Translations under genes and position numbers: made by a program | The notes under the pieces: generated by a model | The model's input: the letters and a program-made list of their open reading frames with translations, nothing else | What the model was told of the DNA's origin: nothing | Database searches by the model: none | Shown here: in pieces, positions 16,014 to 24,008 of the stretch | Layout: each line of letters opens with the position of its first letter | How positions within the stretch are numbered: the stretch's first letter is position 1 | Assembly: GCA_021732525.1 (NCBI GenBank) | Contig: JAKFUU010000018.1 | Coordinates: 186,001-250,000, forward strand | Reading direction: 5' to 3' | DNA: 64,000 nucleotides | From: Sphingomonadaceae bacterium | GTDB taxonomy: Bacteria > Pseudomonadota > Alphaproteobacteria > Sphingomonadales > Sphingomonadaceae

Positions 16014-18065
16014 ATGATCAAGTCAATTCCACTGAACAAGCTTGTCGCTTCGCCCCGAAACGTACGCAAGCGCTCCGACCCGGCGGCCGATGCCGAACTC
16101 AAGGCGAGCGTTGCAGCGCACGGCCTTTTGCAGAACCTTGTAGTCCGTGAAGGCAAGAAGGGACAGTTCGAGGTCGAGGCAGGCGAACGGCGCCGCAAAG
16201 CCTTGCTCGCCCTTGCGGCTGACAAACATCTGTCGCGAACGTTTCCCATCATGTGCTTGGTTTTGGACGGCAGTGAAACGCAGGTTCGCGAAGCCAGCCT
16301 TGCCGAGAATTTCCATACGCTGAAAATGAACCCCGCCGATGAAGCGCAAGCATTTGCGAGCATCGTCGAAACCGGTGCAACGCCAGAGGATGTGGCGCGG
16401 CGCTTTGGCCTGACGGTGCGCTTTGTCGAGGGCCGTCTGCGTCTCGCATCGCTTGCAGCGGTTGTCTTCGAGGCGCTGGCAGCAGGAGAAATCACGCTCG
16501 ACATCGCCAAGGCCTATGGCGCGACCTCCGATCAGGCGATCCAAGCGCGCGTCTATGACGAAGTGGTCCAGTCCTGCTACCGCGCTTCGCCTGACAGCAT
16601 CCGCCGGATGGTTTTGAACAGCACGGTACGTGGCAGCGATCCCCGTGCGAAACTGGTCGGCAAGGATGCCTATGTCGCCGCAGGCGGACGCGTTGACCGC
16701 GAACTGTTCGACGATGAAGAAAATGAATCCTGGCTTGATGTCGCGCTTCTGGAAAATCTCGCGACCGCAAAGATGGAGGAGGCAGCCGCCAGCGTTGCAG
16801 CAGAGCAAGGTCTTGCTTGGGTCAAGCCGACGCTCGAGGTCTATGTCAGCCACGATCTTGTCCAAGGCCTGCACCGTGTTCCCGTTCCGCCGCGTGTTTA
16901 CACCGACGAGGAAATGGCGCGCATCGAAGAGCTCGATGCAGCCTATGACGCTCAGGCGGTCGTTCTTGAAGATGAAGATGCAAGCGAGGCCGACACCCGA
17001 GTCGCGTCGGAAGCGATCGAACGGATCGATGCCGAGGTTGCAGCTATCCGCGACCGTCCGGTCGAGCTTGATCCGGACATCAAGCGTGAAAGCGGGATGA
17101 TCCTTACGCTAGGTCGCGACGGCCTGCCCACTCTCCAGCCGCAATATTTTACGGAAGTGCTTGTCGTGACGTCGGACGACGAGAGCGCAATCGAGGTCGT
17201 CGGCAGCGGACCGGGTGACAAGCCAGCGCGCTCGGTGATGTCGCAGCGGCTTGTCGATGAACTCGCCATGCAGCGACGCGACGTGCTAGCGCTTCATGTT
17301 GCAAGCGATCCTGCACTCGCGCTCGACCTGTTCGTGTTCACTCTGGCCGAAGCGGACACCTATCGTTGGTCCTCATCGCCAGGCCTTACGATCCGCGGCT
17401 CTGCAGCTTCGGGACCTGCGCACGGCTTTGAAGCGAACGATGCAGCGGCAACCGCCGCCATCGCCGAGCTTCGTGGCGGGCTCGATGAAAGCTGGCGTGC
17501 TGGGACAAGCATTTGCGAACGCTTCGAGCTGTTCCGGACGCTGGACGACGAATCCCGTTCGGGATGGCTTGGCTGGGTGGTCGGACGCACGCTTGAGGCG
17601 AGCCTCAATGTGAGCGGCAATCGCGGCAATATCTTCCACGACCATCTTGGGCACATAACCGGGATCGACATGGCGGCTTGGTGGCGTCCGACTGCAGCCA
17701 ATTATTTCGACCGGGTGTCGAAGGCCGTGATCCTCGAGGCGCTGACTGACGTGGGCGGGCCCACGCTTGCATCGCGCTTCTTGGCATCAAAGAAGGGCGA
17801 ACTGGCGGCGAGTGCTGAACGGATATTTGCCGGCAATTTCATCACCGAGGTTGAAGTCAAAGATCGCGCACTTGCATGGCTGCCGGCAGCCATGCGGTTT
17901 GCGGACATGTCCGACGCCATACCGGCGGGCGAGATGAATGCTGACGAAACGGGGGATGCATTGGCAGATACGCAATCGGATGCAACTGGCGATTCACAAC
18001 CGGATGCCGATGCGAACGTCGATGATACAAATTCAAGCAATGCAGGCGTCGATCTCGCTGCCTGA
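16014..18065 (+). CDS. ParB/RepB/Spo0J-family protein, long plasmid form
   Basis: A 683-aa protein starting at an ATG with GGAGAG upstream. The first 90 residues are a ParB N-terminal nuclease-like domain: IPLNKLVASPRNVRKRSD, HGLLQNLVVREGK, EVEAGERRRKALLAL, and REASLAENFHTLKMNPADEAQAF. A helix-turn-helix follows (ATPEDVARRFGLTVRFVEGRLRLASL). The long acidic C-terminal part has no family I can name and ends in a Asp/Ala-rich low-complexity tail (about residues 640-683). No ParA gene is next to it, so a classical partition role is doubtful; proteins of this type accompany ArdC and SSB on sphingomonad elements. A terminator follows at 18101. Confidence 0.85.
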   Translation: MIKSIPLNKLVASPRNVRKRSDPAADAELKASVAAHGLLQNLVVREGKKGQFEVEAGERRRKALLALAADKHLSRTFPIMCLVLDGSETQVREASLAENFHTLKMNPADEAQAFASIVETGATPEDVARRFGLTVRFVEGRLRLASLAAVVFEALAAGEITLDIAKAYGATSDQAIQARVYDEVVQSCYRASPDSIRRMVLNSTVRGSDPRAKLVGKDAYVAAGGRVDRELFDDEENESWLDVALLENLATAKMEEAAASVAAEQGLAWVKPTLEVYVSHDLVQGLHRVPVPPRVYTDEEMARIEELDAAYDAQAVVLEDEDASEADTRVASEAIERIDAEVAAIRDRPVELDPDIKRESGMILTLGRDGLPTLQPQYFTEVLVVTSDDESAIEVVGSGPGDKPARSVMSQRLVDELAMQRRDVLALHVASDPALALDLFVFTLAEADTYRWSSSPGLTIRGSAASGPAHGFEANDAAATAAIAELRGGLDESWRAGTSICERFELFRTLDDESRSGWLGWVVGRTLEASLNVSGNRGNIFHDHLGHITGIDMAAWWRPTAANYFDRVSKAVILEALTDVGGPTLASRFLASKKGELAASAERIFAGNFITEVEVKDRALAWLPAAMRFADMSDAIPAGEMNADETGDALADTQSDATGDSQPDADANVDDTNSSNAGVDLAA

Positions 18066-18100
18066 TCTCCTCCTGACAGGACGGGATTGAACCTGCGTTG

Positions 18101-18141
18101 GAAGCGGCCCCCTTGGCAATCAAGGGTGCCGCTTCTTTTTT
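18101..18141 (+). terminator. rho-independent terminator after the ParB-like gene
   Basis: GAAGCGGC-CCCCTTG-GCAAT-CAAGGG-TGCCGCTTC followed by TTTTTT: a long stem with a small bulge and a T-run, 36 bp after the stop codon. It separates the ParB-like gene from ardC, so ardC should have its own promoter. Confidence 0.9.
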
Positions 18142-18218
18142 CGGTGAGGATGAGAGGAGAGGGAGCCTGTGGCGGGTGTCGATTGCCGGAAAGGTCCGGC
18201 CGGCATTCAGGAGTATCC

Positions 18219-19151
18219 ATGATGGCTTATCAATCGAAGTGCACCAGCCTGTCGCCCGGGGCGCGCATCACCAAACAGATTATCGAACGGCTTGAAGCTG
18301 GAACCAAACCCTGGGTCAAACCGTGGCGCGGTCTGCCGGTCTCGCGACCGTTGCGCAGCTGCGGCACACCCTATCGCGGCATGAATGTGTTCTGGCTCTG
18401 GATGGTCGCCGATATGAACGGCTATGCCTCACCCTATTGGATGACCTATGTGCAGGCCAACAAGCTGGGAGGGCAGGTGCGCAAAGGCGAAAAATCTACG
18501 ATCGCGATATTCTACAAAAGCTATTCCAAAGAGGTTGAAGCAAACGAGGCAGGCGAGGCCAGCGAAGAAAGCCGCCGTGTGCTTCGCGCCTATGCCGTTT
18601 TCAACGCCGATCAGATTGAAGGTTTGCCCGAGCATTATCATCCTTCGCAAAACCTTGTGCTCGTCGAGCCCGAAGGCCGGAAAGCCGATCACGATGCTTT
18701 CTTCGGCCGGATTCCGGCGGCACTTCGCCATTCGGGCTCTGCAGCCTATTATGAACCCGTTGCTGACCGCATCACCATGCCTCCGACCGAACTGTTTACT
18801 GATTTCGATCATTATTACGCGACGCTCGCCCATGAGCTATCGCACTGGACTGGACATGGTTCGCGGCTTGATCGGAATCTCAAAAATCGGTTTGGAAGTG
18901 CCGCTTATGCCGCTGAGGAATTGATCGCCGAATTGTCGAGCGCAATTTTGGGCGCCGAACTCGGGCTTCCGGTTGCACATCTCGACAATCATGCGAGCTA
19001 TATTGGTAATTGGCTCAAGCTGCTGCGCGACGATGATCGCGCGATCCTCACTGCCGCTGCGCGGGCCGAAGAAGCAAGCGCATTGCTTCTGGTGTTGGGC
19101 GGGCGGCAAATCGAAGTCGAGGAGGCTGAACCCATTTCCGAAGCTGGCTGA
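18219..19151 (+). CDS. ardC: ArdC-like antirestriction protein (ssDNA-binding domain plus zincin)
   Basis: Start at the ATG at 18219, preceded by TTCAGGAG; the track's earlier start lies in the leader. The 310-aa protein has an N-terminal ArdC/DUF1738 domain (ITKQIIERLEAGTKPWVKPWR, YRGMNVFWLWMV, WMTYVQANKLGGQVRKGEKSTIAIFY), then a zincin-like metallopeptidase domain with the HELSHWTGHGSRLDR zinc site and AEELIAELSSAILGAELG. ArdC proteins bind single-stranded DNA and protect entering plasmid DNA from restriction in the recipient. The gene points toward the mobilisation region, as expected for a leading-region gene. A 6-bp hairpin (18185-18200) sits just before its ribosome-binding site. Confidence 0.88.
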   Translation: MMAYQSKCTSLSPGARITKQIIERLEAGTKPWVKPWRGLPVSRPLRSCGTPYRGMNVFWLWMVADMNGYASPYWMTYVQANKLGGQVRKGEKSTIAIFYKSYSKEVEANEAGEASEESRRVLRAYAVFNADQIEGLPEHYHPSQNLVLVEPEGRKADHDAFFGRIPAALRHSGSAAYYEPVADRITMPPTELFTDFDHYYATLAHELSHWTGHGSRLDRNLKNRFGSAAYAAEELIAELSSAILGAELGLPVAHLDNHASYIGNWLKLLRDDDRAILTAAARAEEASALLLVLGGRQIEVEEAEPISEAG

Positions 19152-19251
19152 GCCTTGAGGGACGTATTTGATTGCTGCATTCGTTGATAGACCATCGCCT
19201 TCTTTGTGCCCTAGGGAAGTTTAGCGGACACCGACAATCGTAAATATGACT

Positions 19252-19267
19252 ATTCATTTGAATGAAT
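19252..19267. promoter_or_regulatory. operator-like palindrome before the Xre-RES operon
   Basis: ATTCATT-TG-AATGAAT, arms of 7 bp, 34 bp upstream of the antitoxin start; a further half-site-like AAATGAA follows at 19283. A TAATAT -10 candidate lies between (19272-19277). Xre antitoxins normally repress their own operon through such sites. Confidence 0.55.
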
Positions 19268-19300
19268 ATGTGTAATATCGTCTAAATGAAAGGATTGAGC

Positions 19301-19678
19301 ATGGCTACGAGCTTCAAAGCAGATGCAAATGAAGATGCGCGTGTCCTCAGCTCAGCGGTATCAAAAATCGCAGAATTTTGGGGGTTGAGCAACGCAAAGC
19401 TGGGGATAGTGCTGGGCCTGTCGCAGGCCACAGTTTCGCGGTTGCGCTCGGGTCAGACTACACTCGACCCAGCGTCCAAATCCTTTGAAGCCGGCCAGTT
19501 CCTACTGCGTCTGTTTCGCAGCCTTGACGCGCTGCTTGGAAGCGATGACGCGGCTTCGCGTCGCTGGCTGGATGTCGCCAATCTCGATCTTGATGCACGT
19601 CCGATAGACCTCATCGATAGCTTCAAAGGCCTGCTTACAGTTTGCGATTATGTTGACGCCCACCGCGCTCGCGTCTGA
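19301..19678 (+). CDS. Xre/MbcA/ParS-type antitoxin
   Basis: Start at the ATG at 19301 (MATSFKADANED) with AAAGGA upstream; an ATG five codons earlier is possible. The 125-aa protein has an N-terminal helix-turn-helix (FWGLSNAKLGIVLGLSQATVSRLRSGQTTL) and a C-terminal toxin-binding DUF2384-type domain (FLLRLFRSLDALLGSDDAASRRWLDVANLDLDARPIDLIDS). It neutralises the RES toxin encoded 29 bp inside its end and should autoregulate through the palindrome at 19252. Confidence 0.9.
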   Translation: MATSFKADANEDARVLSSAVSKIAEFWGLSNAKLGIVLGLSQATVSRLRSGQTTLDPASKSFEAGQFLLRLFRSLDALLGSDDAASRRWLDVANLDLDARPIDLIDSFKGLLTVCDYVDAHRARV

Positions 19679-20384
19679 AGCACGGCGCTACGAGGGTACG
19701 GTTTGGCGGGTCGTTGAGGCGCAACACCGGATTTCGACCAACAGGCTTGCCGCATCGCTTGAAGATCAAGCTCGGCTTGAAGCATTGGCCGAAGCTGCAA
19801 AACCCGACCTTCCCAAGGAGGCACGGGGACTTCACTTTCTTCTTTCATCGCCATTTCGCTATGGCCATCGCAGCGCTAGCCGGTTTCGCAGGGCCGATGA
19901 ACGGCCTGGTATCTTCTATGCCAGCGAAGCCGAAAGCACTGCAATTGCCGAGACAGCCTATTGGCGGTTACGGTTCTTTCTGCGTTCGCCGGGCTTTATT
20001 CCGCCATCGACAACGACTGAACATTCCAGCTTTACGGCCAAGGTTCGCACACAGCGTGCGATTGATCTGACACTTGCTCCTTTCGTCGCCGATACTGCGC
20101 TTTGGATGCACAAAAGCGATTACACCGCGTGCCGGGAACTTGCATCACTGGCCCGGACAGCGGAGATCGAACTGATCCGCACGACCTCTGCCCGCGATCT
20201 GGCAGGTGGCTGCAACATCGTCATTCTGTCCCCCACAGCTTTTCAGTCCAAGCCACCGGTGCCGCAGCGAACCTGGCATTTGCGCTTCGAGGATGGCCGC
20301 TTGACTGCCTATGCTGCATTTCCAGCGACGGAGCGGTTGGTGTACACCGCTGAGTTATTTGGTCTTGGGACGGTCACTGACTGA
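19650..20384 (+). CDS. RES-domain toxin (NAD+-degrading type)
   Basis: A 244-aa RES-domain protein overlapping the antitoxin gene by 29 bp. The family name residues are visible: YEGTVWRVVEAQHRISTNRL near the start (the Arg), GIFYASEAESTAIAETAYWRLRF (the Glu), and a later serine region, ILSPTAFQS. RES toxins of Xre-RES pairs deplete NAD+. The C-terminal strand WHLRFEDGRLTAY is typical. The pair probably helps keep the element in the population. The usual RES toxin is nearer 150-230 aa, so this is on the long side. Confidence 0.88.
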   Translation: MLTPTALASEARRYEGTVWRVVEAQHRISTNRLAASLEDQARLEALAEAAKPDLPKEARGLHFLLSSPFRYGHRSASRFRRADERPGIFYASEAESTAIAETAYWRLRFFLRSPGFIPPSTTTEHSSFTAKVRTQRAIDLTLAPFVADTALWMHKSDYTACRELASLARTAEIELIRTTSARDLAGGCNIVILSPTAFQSKPPVPQRTWHLRFEDGRLTAYAAFPATERLVYTAELFGLGTVTD

Positions 20385-20461
20385 CCAATTGCACGGCGTT
20401 AGCACTGAATATTTTAGCCGAAGACACTGCAGCGCGGGGTCCGCCATTCGAGAGAGGCCCT

Positions 20462-20603
20462 GGGCCAGCAGTTCTGATTGCGCAACCCGCCCGGGCAGGC
20501 CCGTGTTGTCCAGCCGGTGGCTGTCCTGCCCGCGCCAGCCTTGCCCTTGGCAGGTTTCCCGGAAGCAAAGCTCCGGTGCGCAATCAGTCCTGAAAGCTGG
20601 CCC
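20462..20603 (+). ncRNA. structured non-coding element, copy 1 (leader of DUF2493 gene)
   Basis: A 142-nt stretch that can fold into a branched structure. Closing stems: GGGCCAGC (20462-20469) with GCTGGCCC (20596-20603), then CTGATTGCGCA (20474-20484) with TGCGCAATCAG (20577-20587), 11 bp perfect. Inside: CGGGCAGG (20492-20499) with CCTGCCCG (20525-20532) enclosing hairpin CAGCC-GGT-GGCTG; hairpin CTTGCC-CTT-GGCAGG (20540-20554); hairpin CCGGA...TCCGG (20559-20576). It shares TTGCCCTTGGCAGG, GGTTTCCCG and GCAACCC ... GGTGC with copy 2 before ssb. It could act as RNA or as folded single-stranded DNA. No known riboswitch class was recognised. Confidence 0.6.
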
Positions 20604-20662
20604 TGACGGGCTCTCGCTGGCGGAATTCCCGCTTGGCTTGAGCACATTCAGGAGAAAAAATC

Positions 20663-21616
20663 ATGCAATCCACTTTTGCCGACCAATTGGCAGGTCTTGA
20701 CCTTGCCGGTTTCACCATCGGGCCGCCGCCTGTTACCTCAACCGATTATCCGTCGACCGATGCAATTACGCAGACACTTGTTGGTGTGTGGTCCGATCTC
20801 TTTGCGATGCTGGTCGATACAGCGCTTGAAGCCGACGCCGAAGATATTGGCTGGGGCCTGGTCAATCTGTTCCACCGCGCCGCGCAGCGCAAATCATCCG
20901 CTGTTGACCGGGCAACCGACGAAGTTCGCGCGCTCGTTGCCACCAACGACGGCTCAGAGGTTCTGACCCATGATCTGGAAACCCAGATCGAGCGGGCGCA
21001 ATGTGCCGAAGCCAGCATGGTTGCGCTTGAAGCGATCCGCGAAGTTGCAGCAAGTCTGTTCCTCAACGAGTTTGGATTGTCGTGGAAGCCGGTGTCAAGT
21101 TCGAGGTTCAATCATGGCGCAATGCTCACCTCCGCCGTTGTGCAGGGTCGCGATTTTCTTCGCGCGCGTTCTGCCTCTAAGCGCAAGGCAGCAATGCCGG
21201 AAGGTACACCCGTTGTCTTTGCCGGCGGTCGTAACCGTTTTCCAACTGACGAGGATGCCAAGTCATTTGCAAGCAATGTCTGGGCTACCTTGGACAAGGT
21301 CTATAACCGGGTACCAGACATGGTTTTGATCCATGGCGGCGACACTAAGGGCGTTGACCGCCTGGCTGCATCATGGGCCGAACGTCGCGGTGTGGTGCAA
21401 CTGACCTTTGCACTCGATATGCGGCTTGGTGCACGCGCCGGGTTCAAGCGTAACGAGCAAATGCTCTCACTTGATCCACGCTATATCATAGCGTTTCCCG
21501 GCAATGGTGTTCTGGAGCGTTTGGTCATCGATGCAAAGGCTCGGCGCATTACCGTTGTCGATCGCCGTGGTCCGATCGGAACTTGCCCTAAAGCGGTTAA
21601 TCAAACCCAGTCCTGA
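20663..21616 (+). CDS. DUF2493 (SLOG-superfamily) protein
   Basis: A 317-aa protein with TTCAGGAG before the ATG. The first 190 residues are helical and unassigned. The C-terminal 120 residues form a DUF2493 domain of the SLOG (LOG/TIR-associated nucleotide-binding) superfamily: VVFAGGRNRFPTDEDAKSF, PDMVLIHGGDTKGVDRLAASWAERRGV and YIIAFPGNG. It probably binds a nucleotide or derivative. It is common in the leading regions of sphingomonad plasmids, next to ssb and DUF6878/DUF6915 genes as here. Structured element copy 1 fills its 278-bp upstream region. Confidence 0.8.
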   Translation: MQSTFADQLAGLDLAGFTIGPPPVTSTDYPSTDAITQTLVGVWSDLFAMLVDTALEADAEDIGWGLVNLFHRAAQRKSSAVDRATDEVRALVATNDGSEVLTHDLETQIERAQCAEASMVALEAIREVAASLFLNEFGLSWKPVSSSRFNHGAMLTSAVVQGRDFLRARSASKRKAAMPEGTPVVFAGGRNRFPTDEDAKSFASNVWATLDKVYNRVPDMVLIHGGDTKGVDRLAASWAERRGVVQLTFALDMRLGARAGFKRNEQMLSLDPRYIIAFPGNGVLERLVIDAKARRITVVDRRGPIGTCPKAVNQTQS

Positions 21617-21633
21617 TAGCACCCAGTTCATTG

Positions 21634-21657
21634 CGCCAGCGCATATTTGCGCTGGCG
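21634..21657 (+). promoter_or_regulatory. strong hairpin between DUF2493 and DUF6878 genes
   Basis: CGCCAGCGCA-TATT-TGCGCTGGCG, a perfect 10-bp stem 17 bp after the DUF2493 stop. It lacks a T-run, so it is not a standard terminator; it may stabilise the upstream mRNA end or be part of the leader of the next gene. A second hairpin, GCTGCG-N7-CGCAGC (21698-21716) inside a GAAC/GTTC outer pair, precedes the ribosome-binding site of the next gene. Confidence 0.6.
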
Positions 21658-21742
21658 TATCTGGCGAGAGCGAAGGCGTCTTTTGTGCGTTCGAACGGCT
21701 GCGGATGGTTCGCAGCAGGTTCATGCAAAGGAGGAGTTTATC

Positions 21743-22177
21743 ATGACCGATTTCTCGCAGCTTGCGGCAGATTATCTCGCAGGCCAGGCTGAACGTAATG
21801 CATCTGTAGATATGGAAATAGCAGCGATGAAGGCGTTGTTGCTGCTGCATTTCAAAGCGCATGGAATTGCCACGGTCGAGATCCGTTTCGATGGCTACGG
21901 CGACAGTGGCGCGATCGAACAAACGACCTTCTTTGGTGCCGATGGAACGGTGGTCGAATGCCCAGACATTGCCGTTTCGCGCGAGGGCAGGGATGATGTC
22001 AAACTGGCCTCGCTGCTAGAAGACTTCGCCTATGAAGTGCTCGAGCGGCATCATGATGGCTGGGAGATCAATGATGGTGGATTCGGCGAATTGCTGATCG
22101 ACGTTGGCGAAGAGAGTTTCCAGCTCGACTGCAATCTTCGCTTCACGTCCTATGACAGCCATTCAACCGAATTTTGA
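21743..22177 (+). CDS. DUF6878-like protein
   Basis: Start at the ATG at 21743 with AAGGAGGAG upstream; the track's start 32 codons earlier lies in the hairpin leader. The 144-aa acidic protein contains TVEIRFDGYGDSGAIEQ, the hallmark I associate with DUF6878 in alphaproteobacterial plasmids, and a C-terminal DGGFGELLIDVGEESFQLDCNLRF. No catalytic motif is seen. It is 12 bp upstream of the DUF6915 gene, and the two are probably one transcription unit. Function unknown. Confidence 0.75.
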   Translation: MTDFSQLAADYLAGQAERNASVDMEIAAMKALLLLHFKAHGIATVEIRFDGYGDSGAIEQTTFFGADGTVVECPDIAVSREGRDDVKLASLLEDFAYEVLERHHDGWEINDGGFGELLIDVGEESFQLDCNLRFTSYDSHSTEF

Positions 22178-22189
22178 AGGGAGCGCGTC

Positions 22190-22582
22190 ATGGCACATTG
22201 TTATTATCATGCGCTGTCATCGGTTCGCAAATGGGGTGGGACGTGCGATGATTATCTTGCACTCCACCAATGGTTCGACGAGTCTAAAGCAATTTTTGCA
22301 GACCCTAGGCACCGCGCGTTGCGCCATCATGCCGAAGGCATATTCATGCTCGAGACATTGTTTGGTGCAACCATTACGAACTCGGACGGCAAGGTTGTTC
22401 CGGTTCGGCTCATCGGCGAACAGCATGTCATTGAGGACTTGGGGTTCATCCCTTCCTTTGCCGATTGGGGCCGCCTGATCCAGCCGCAGACATGGATGCT
22501 CAAAGGACGCAGATTGGACCAGCCGACGAGCGATGAACCGACCGAACAAACGCCAGCGGTGCCAGTCAGCCTTGCAGCATAA
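22190..22582 (+). CDS. DUF6915-like protein
   Basis: A 130-aa protein with GGGAGCG before the ATG. The pattern YYHALSSVRKWGGTCDDYLALHQWFDESK, then RHRALRHHAEGIFMLETLFG and RLIGEQHVIEDLGFIPSFADW, is that of the DUF6915 family, frequent next to DUF6878 and ssb on sphingomonad elements. It has many His residues (HAL, HRALRHH, QHV) that might bind a metal, but this is a guess. Co-transcribed with the preceding gene. Confidence 0.75.
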   Translation: MAHCYYHALSSVRKWGGTCDDYLALHQWFDESKAIFADPRHRALRHHAEGIFMLETLFGATITNSDGKVVPVRLIGEQHVIEDLGFIPSFADWGRLIQPQTWMLKGRRLDQPTSDEPTEQTPAVPVSLAA

Positions 22583-22743
22583 GCCCCCTTTGAGTTCAGG
22601 CGGACTTGTTACAAATCATGGATGTTCGCCGCGGTTTGACGGGTTGAATAGGCAATCACCCAACTTCCGAGAATATGTGCTTTGGGTATTCGCCGATACC
22701 TCACATCTGGGACAAATCCGGCTGTGTGCGCGAACCTCCGGAT

Positions 22744-22885
22744 GAATCAGCCAGCAGTCTCTTGCAACCCCAACGCTGCCGGCCGTGTTGCCCTTGGCAG
22801 GGCTGCCCGCACCACCCGGCGCTAAAGGGGTTTCCCGCAGGTTCTGCGGTGCAAGTGCCTGCCGCCCGCTCCTCCTGTCTGGTTC
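22744..22885 (+). ncRNA. structured non-coding element, copy 2 (leader of ssb)
   Basis: A 142-nt stretch related to copy 1. Outer stem GAATCAG (22744-22750) with CTGGTTC (22879-22885, one G-T pair); inner stem CTTGCA (22761-22766) with TGCAAG (22850-22855). Inside: CTGCC (22776-22780) with GGCAG (22796-22800) or the shared hairpin TTGCC-CTT-GGCAG, and CCGCAG-GTT-CTGCGG (22835-22849). The shared blocks with copy 1 (GCAACCC, TTGCCCTTGGCAGG, GGTTTCCCG, CGGTGC) occur in the same order while the stem sequences differ, as expected for covariation. A hairpin CCGGGA-TGG-TCCCGG (22890-22904) follows before the ssb ribosome-binding site. Confidence 0.6.
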
Positions 22886-22927
22886 GCAGCCGGGATGGTC
22901 CCGGATGCAAAATTCAGGAGAATACCC

Positions 22928-23320
22928 ATGACAAATCTTGTTATCCTCGTTGGCCGTATCGCCCGCGATCCAGAAACCCGCAGTACACAAAGCGGCTCGT
23001 CAATCACCTCGATCAGCGTTGTTACCGACCGCCCGGCGCGCAACAAAGACGGGAAGACGTACAAGGACGAGAATGGCTATACCGCCAAGGACAGCGAATT
23101 CCACCGGGTCACATGCTTCAATGGCCTCGGCCAGAATGTCGCCAAATATTGCACCAAGGGTCAGCTGGTGTCGCTCGAAGGCCGGATCCATTATTCGCAG
23201 TGGGAAGATGCCGAAGGCAACAAGCGCTACGGCTGCGAAATTTACGCCGACAAGGTCGACTTCCTGACCAAATCGCGCGAAAGTAACAATGAAGGTGCGC
23301 CGCCCATCGACGAAGATTGA
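22928..23320 (+). CDS. ssb: single-stranded DNA-binding protein
   Basis: Start at the ATG at 22928, after TTCAGGAG. The 130-aa protein is a single OB fold: NLVILVGRIARDPETRSTQSGSSITSISVVTDR, FHRVTCFNGLGQNVAKYCTKGQLVSLEGRIHYSQWED and YGCEIYADKVDFL. It coats the single strand that enters the recipient. The tail is very short and ends in PPIDED; the usual DDxPF acidic-aromatic tip that recruits host repair proteins is missing, so it may bind DNA without recruiting them. A terminator follows. Position and orientation fit a leading-region gene. Confidence 0.93.
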   Translation: MTNLVILVGRIARDPETRSTQSGSSITSISVVTDRPARNKDGKTYKDENGYTAKDSEFHRVTCFNGLGQNVAKYCTKGQLVSLEGRIHYSQWEDAEGNKRYGCEIYADKVDFLTKSRESNNEGAPPIDED

Positions 23321-23344
23321 TTGGCAAATCGCTTCCTGAAATCA

Positions 23345-23381
23345 GGCCCCGATGGCACGTGCCGCCGGGGCCTTTTCTTTT
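23345..23381 (+). terminator. rho-independent terminator after ssb
   Basis: GGCCCCG (23345-23351), a 14-nt loop, CGGGGCC (23366-23372), then TTTTCTTTT. It is 24 bp after the ssb stop codon. Confidence 0.9.
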
Positions 23382-23441
23382 GCTTGGGTTCCAAGCACGG
23401 CGGCACAGGGCATCGAGCCCCATGCCGCCGTCATTTGTGCT

Positions 23442-23672
23442 TCAAGGCGCAGAAAGTCTACTGAGCGCTGTATCGATTCCCAACGTCATCGATGCACGGA
23501 TAAGCTGCTTGAGTTTTGCCGGTTCGATCGAAGCTGTATCACCATTGATCAGCAATCTGCCGAGTTCAGCCGCTGCTTCTTCACGTAAAGCTGCTTCGCG
23601 GGCGTCAAGTAGGCGGCGTTCTTCGCCGAGCTTCCTTAAAGCCTCGAGCGCATTGGGTTTGGACCGGGCCAT
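23442..23672 (-). CDS. small coiled-coil protein (DUF6437-like)
   Basis: A 76-aa protein with many Glu, Ala, Leu and Arg residues: NALEALRKLGEERRLLDAREAALREEAAAELGRLL, a likely coiled coil, then a short C-terminal helix (LKQLIRASMTLGIDTALSRL). I associate the pattern with DUF6437; its build is also like the small TraC/TraD accessory proteins of rhizobial transfer systems. It is the only minus-strand gene between ssb and the nuclease, and it is divergent from the 78-aa gene across the 336-bp non-coding region. It has a good GGA-type site (AAAGGAAC) before the ATG. Confidence 0.6.
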   Translation of the reverse strand: MARSKPNALEALRKLGEERRLLDAREAALREEAAAELGRLLINGDTASIEPAKLKQLIRASMTLGIDTALSRLSAP

Positions 23673-24008
23673 TTAAGTTCCTTTCACTGGCCATAGTCCC
23701 CTCCACCACACCTTTTGGCAGGCGTTTAGCCTGTAGGAAAATGTTTTCTAGCGCTGGGTTGTGAGGGGCTCGGTCTCCGAGAGTGGGAGGTTTCTATCAC
23801 AGATTTATAAGTGTGATGCGCGCTTGGGGGCCGCCTCAAGGACGACGGGGCCCCACCATTTTTCCGCCAGCCGACTGTGTCGCCTGCCGAAAAAATCGTT
23901 GCCCCCATCGCCGCTGGCGCGGCCGCGCTAGGGCGCGGTCCTTGACCCGTCCCGTCGCACGCATCCGCAATTCGCCTGTTGTTTCACAACAAACTTCAGG
24001 AGGATATT
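23673..24008. other. 336-bp non-coding region with inverted repeats; weak oriT candidate
   Basis: No gene here. Visible structure: ATCACA (23796-23801), a 10-nt AT-rich centre, TGTGAT (23812-23817), followed by GCGCGC; a long-range repeat TCAAGGAC (23836-23843) with GTCCTTGA (23938-23945) enclosing very GC-rich DNA; and TGTTGT-TTC-ACAACA just before the next ribosome-binding site. AT-rich repeat plus flanking GC-rich hairpins between divergent small genes could be an origin of transfer or a leader like those of the other plus-strand genes. Confidence 0.3.

Noticed and set aside
18101-18141. Terminator stem as a third copy of the structured leader element (it also has CCCTTGGCA)
   Set aside because: The resemblance is limited to 9 bases; the stem with T-run is a plain terminator and lacks the other shared blocks.
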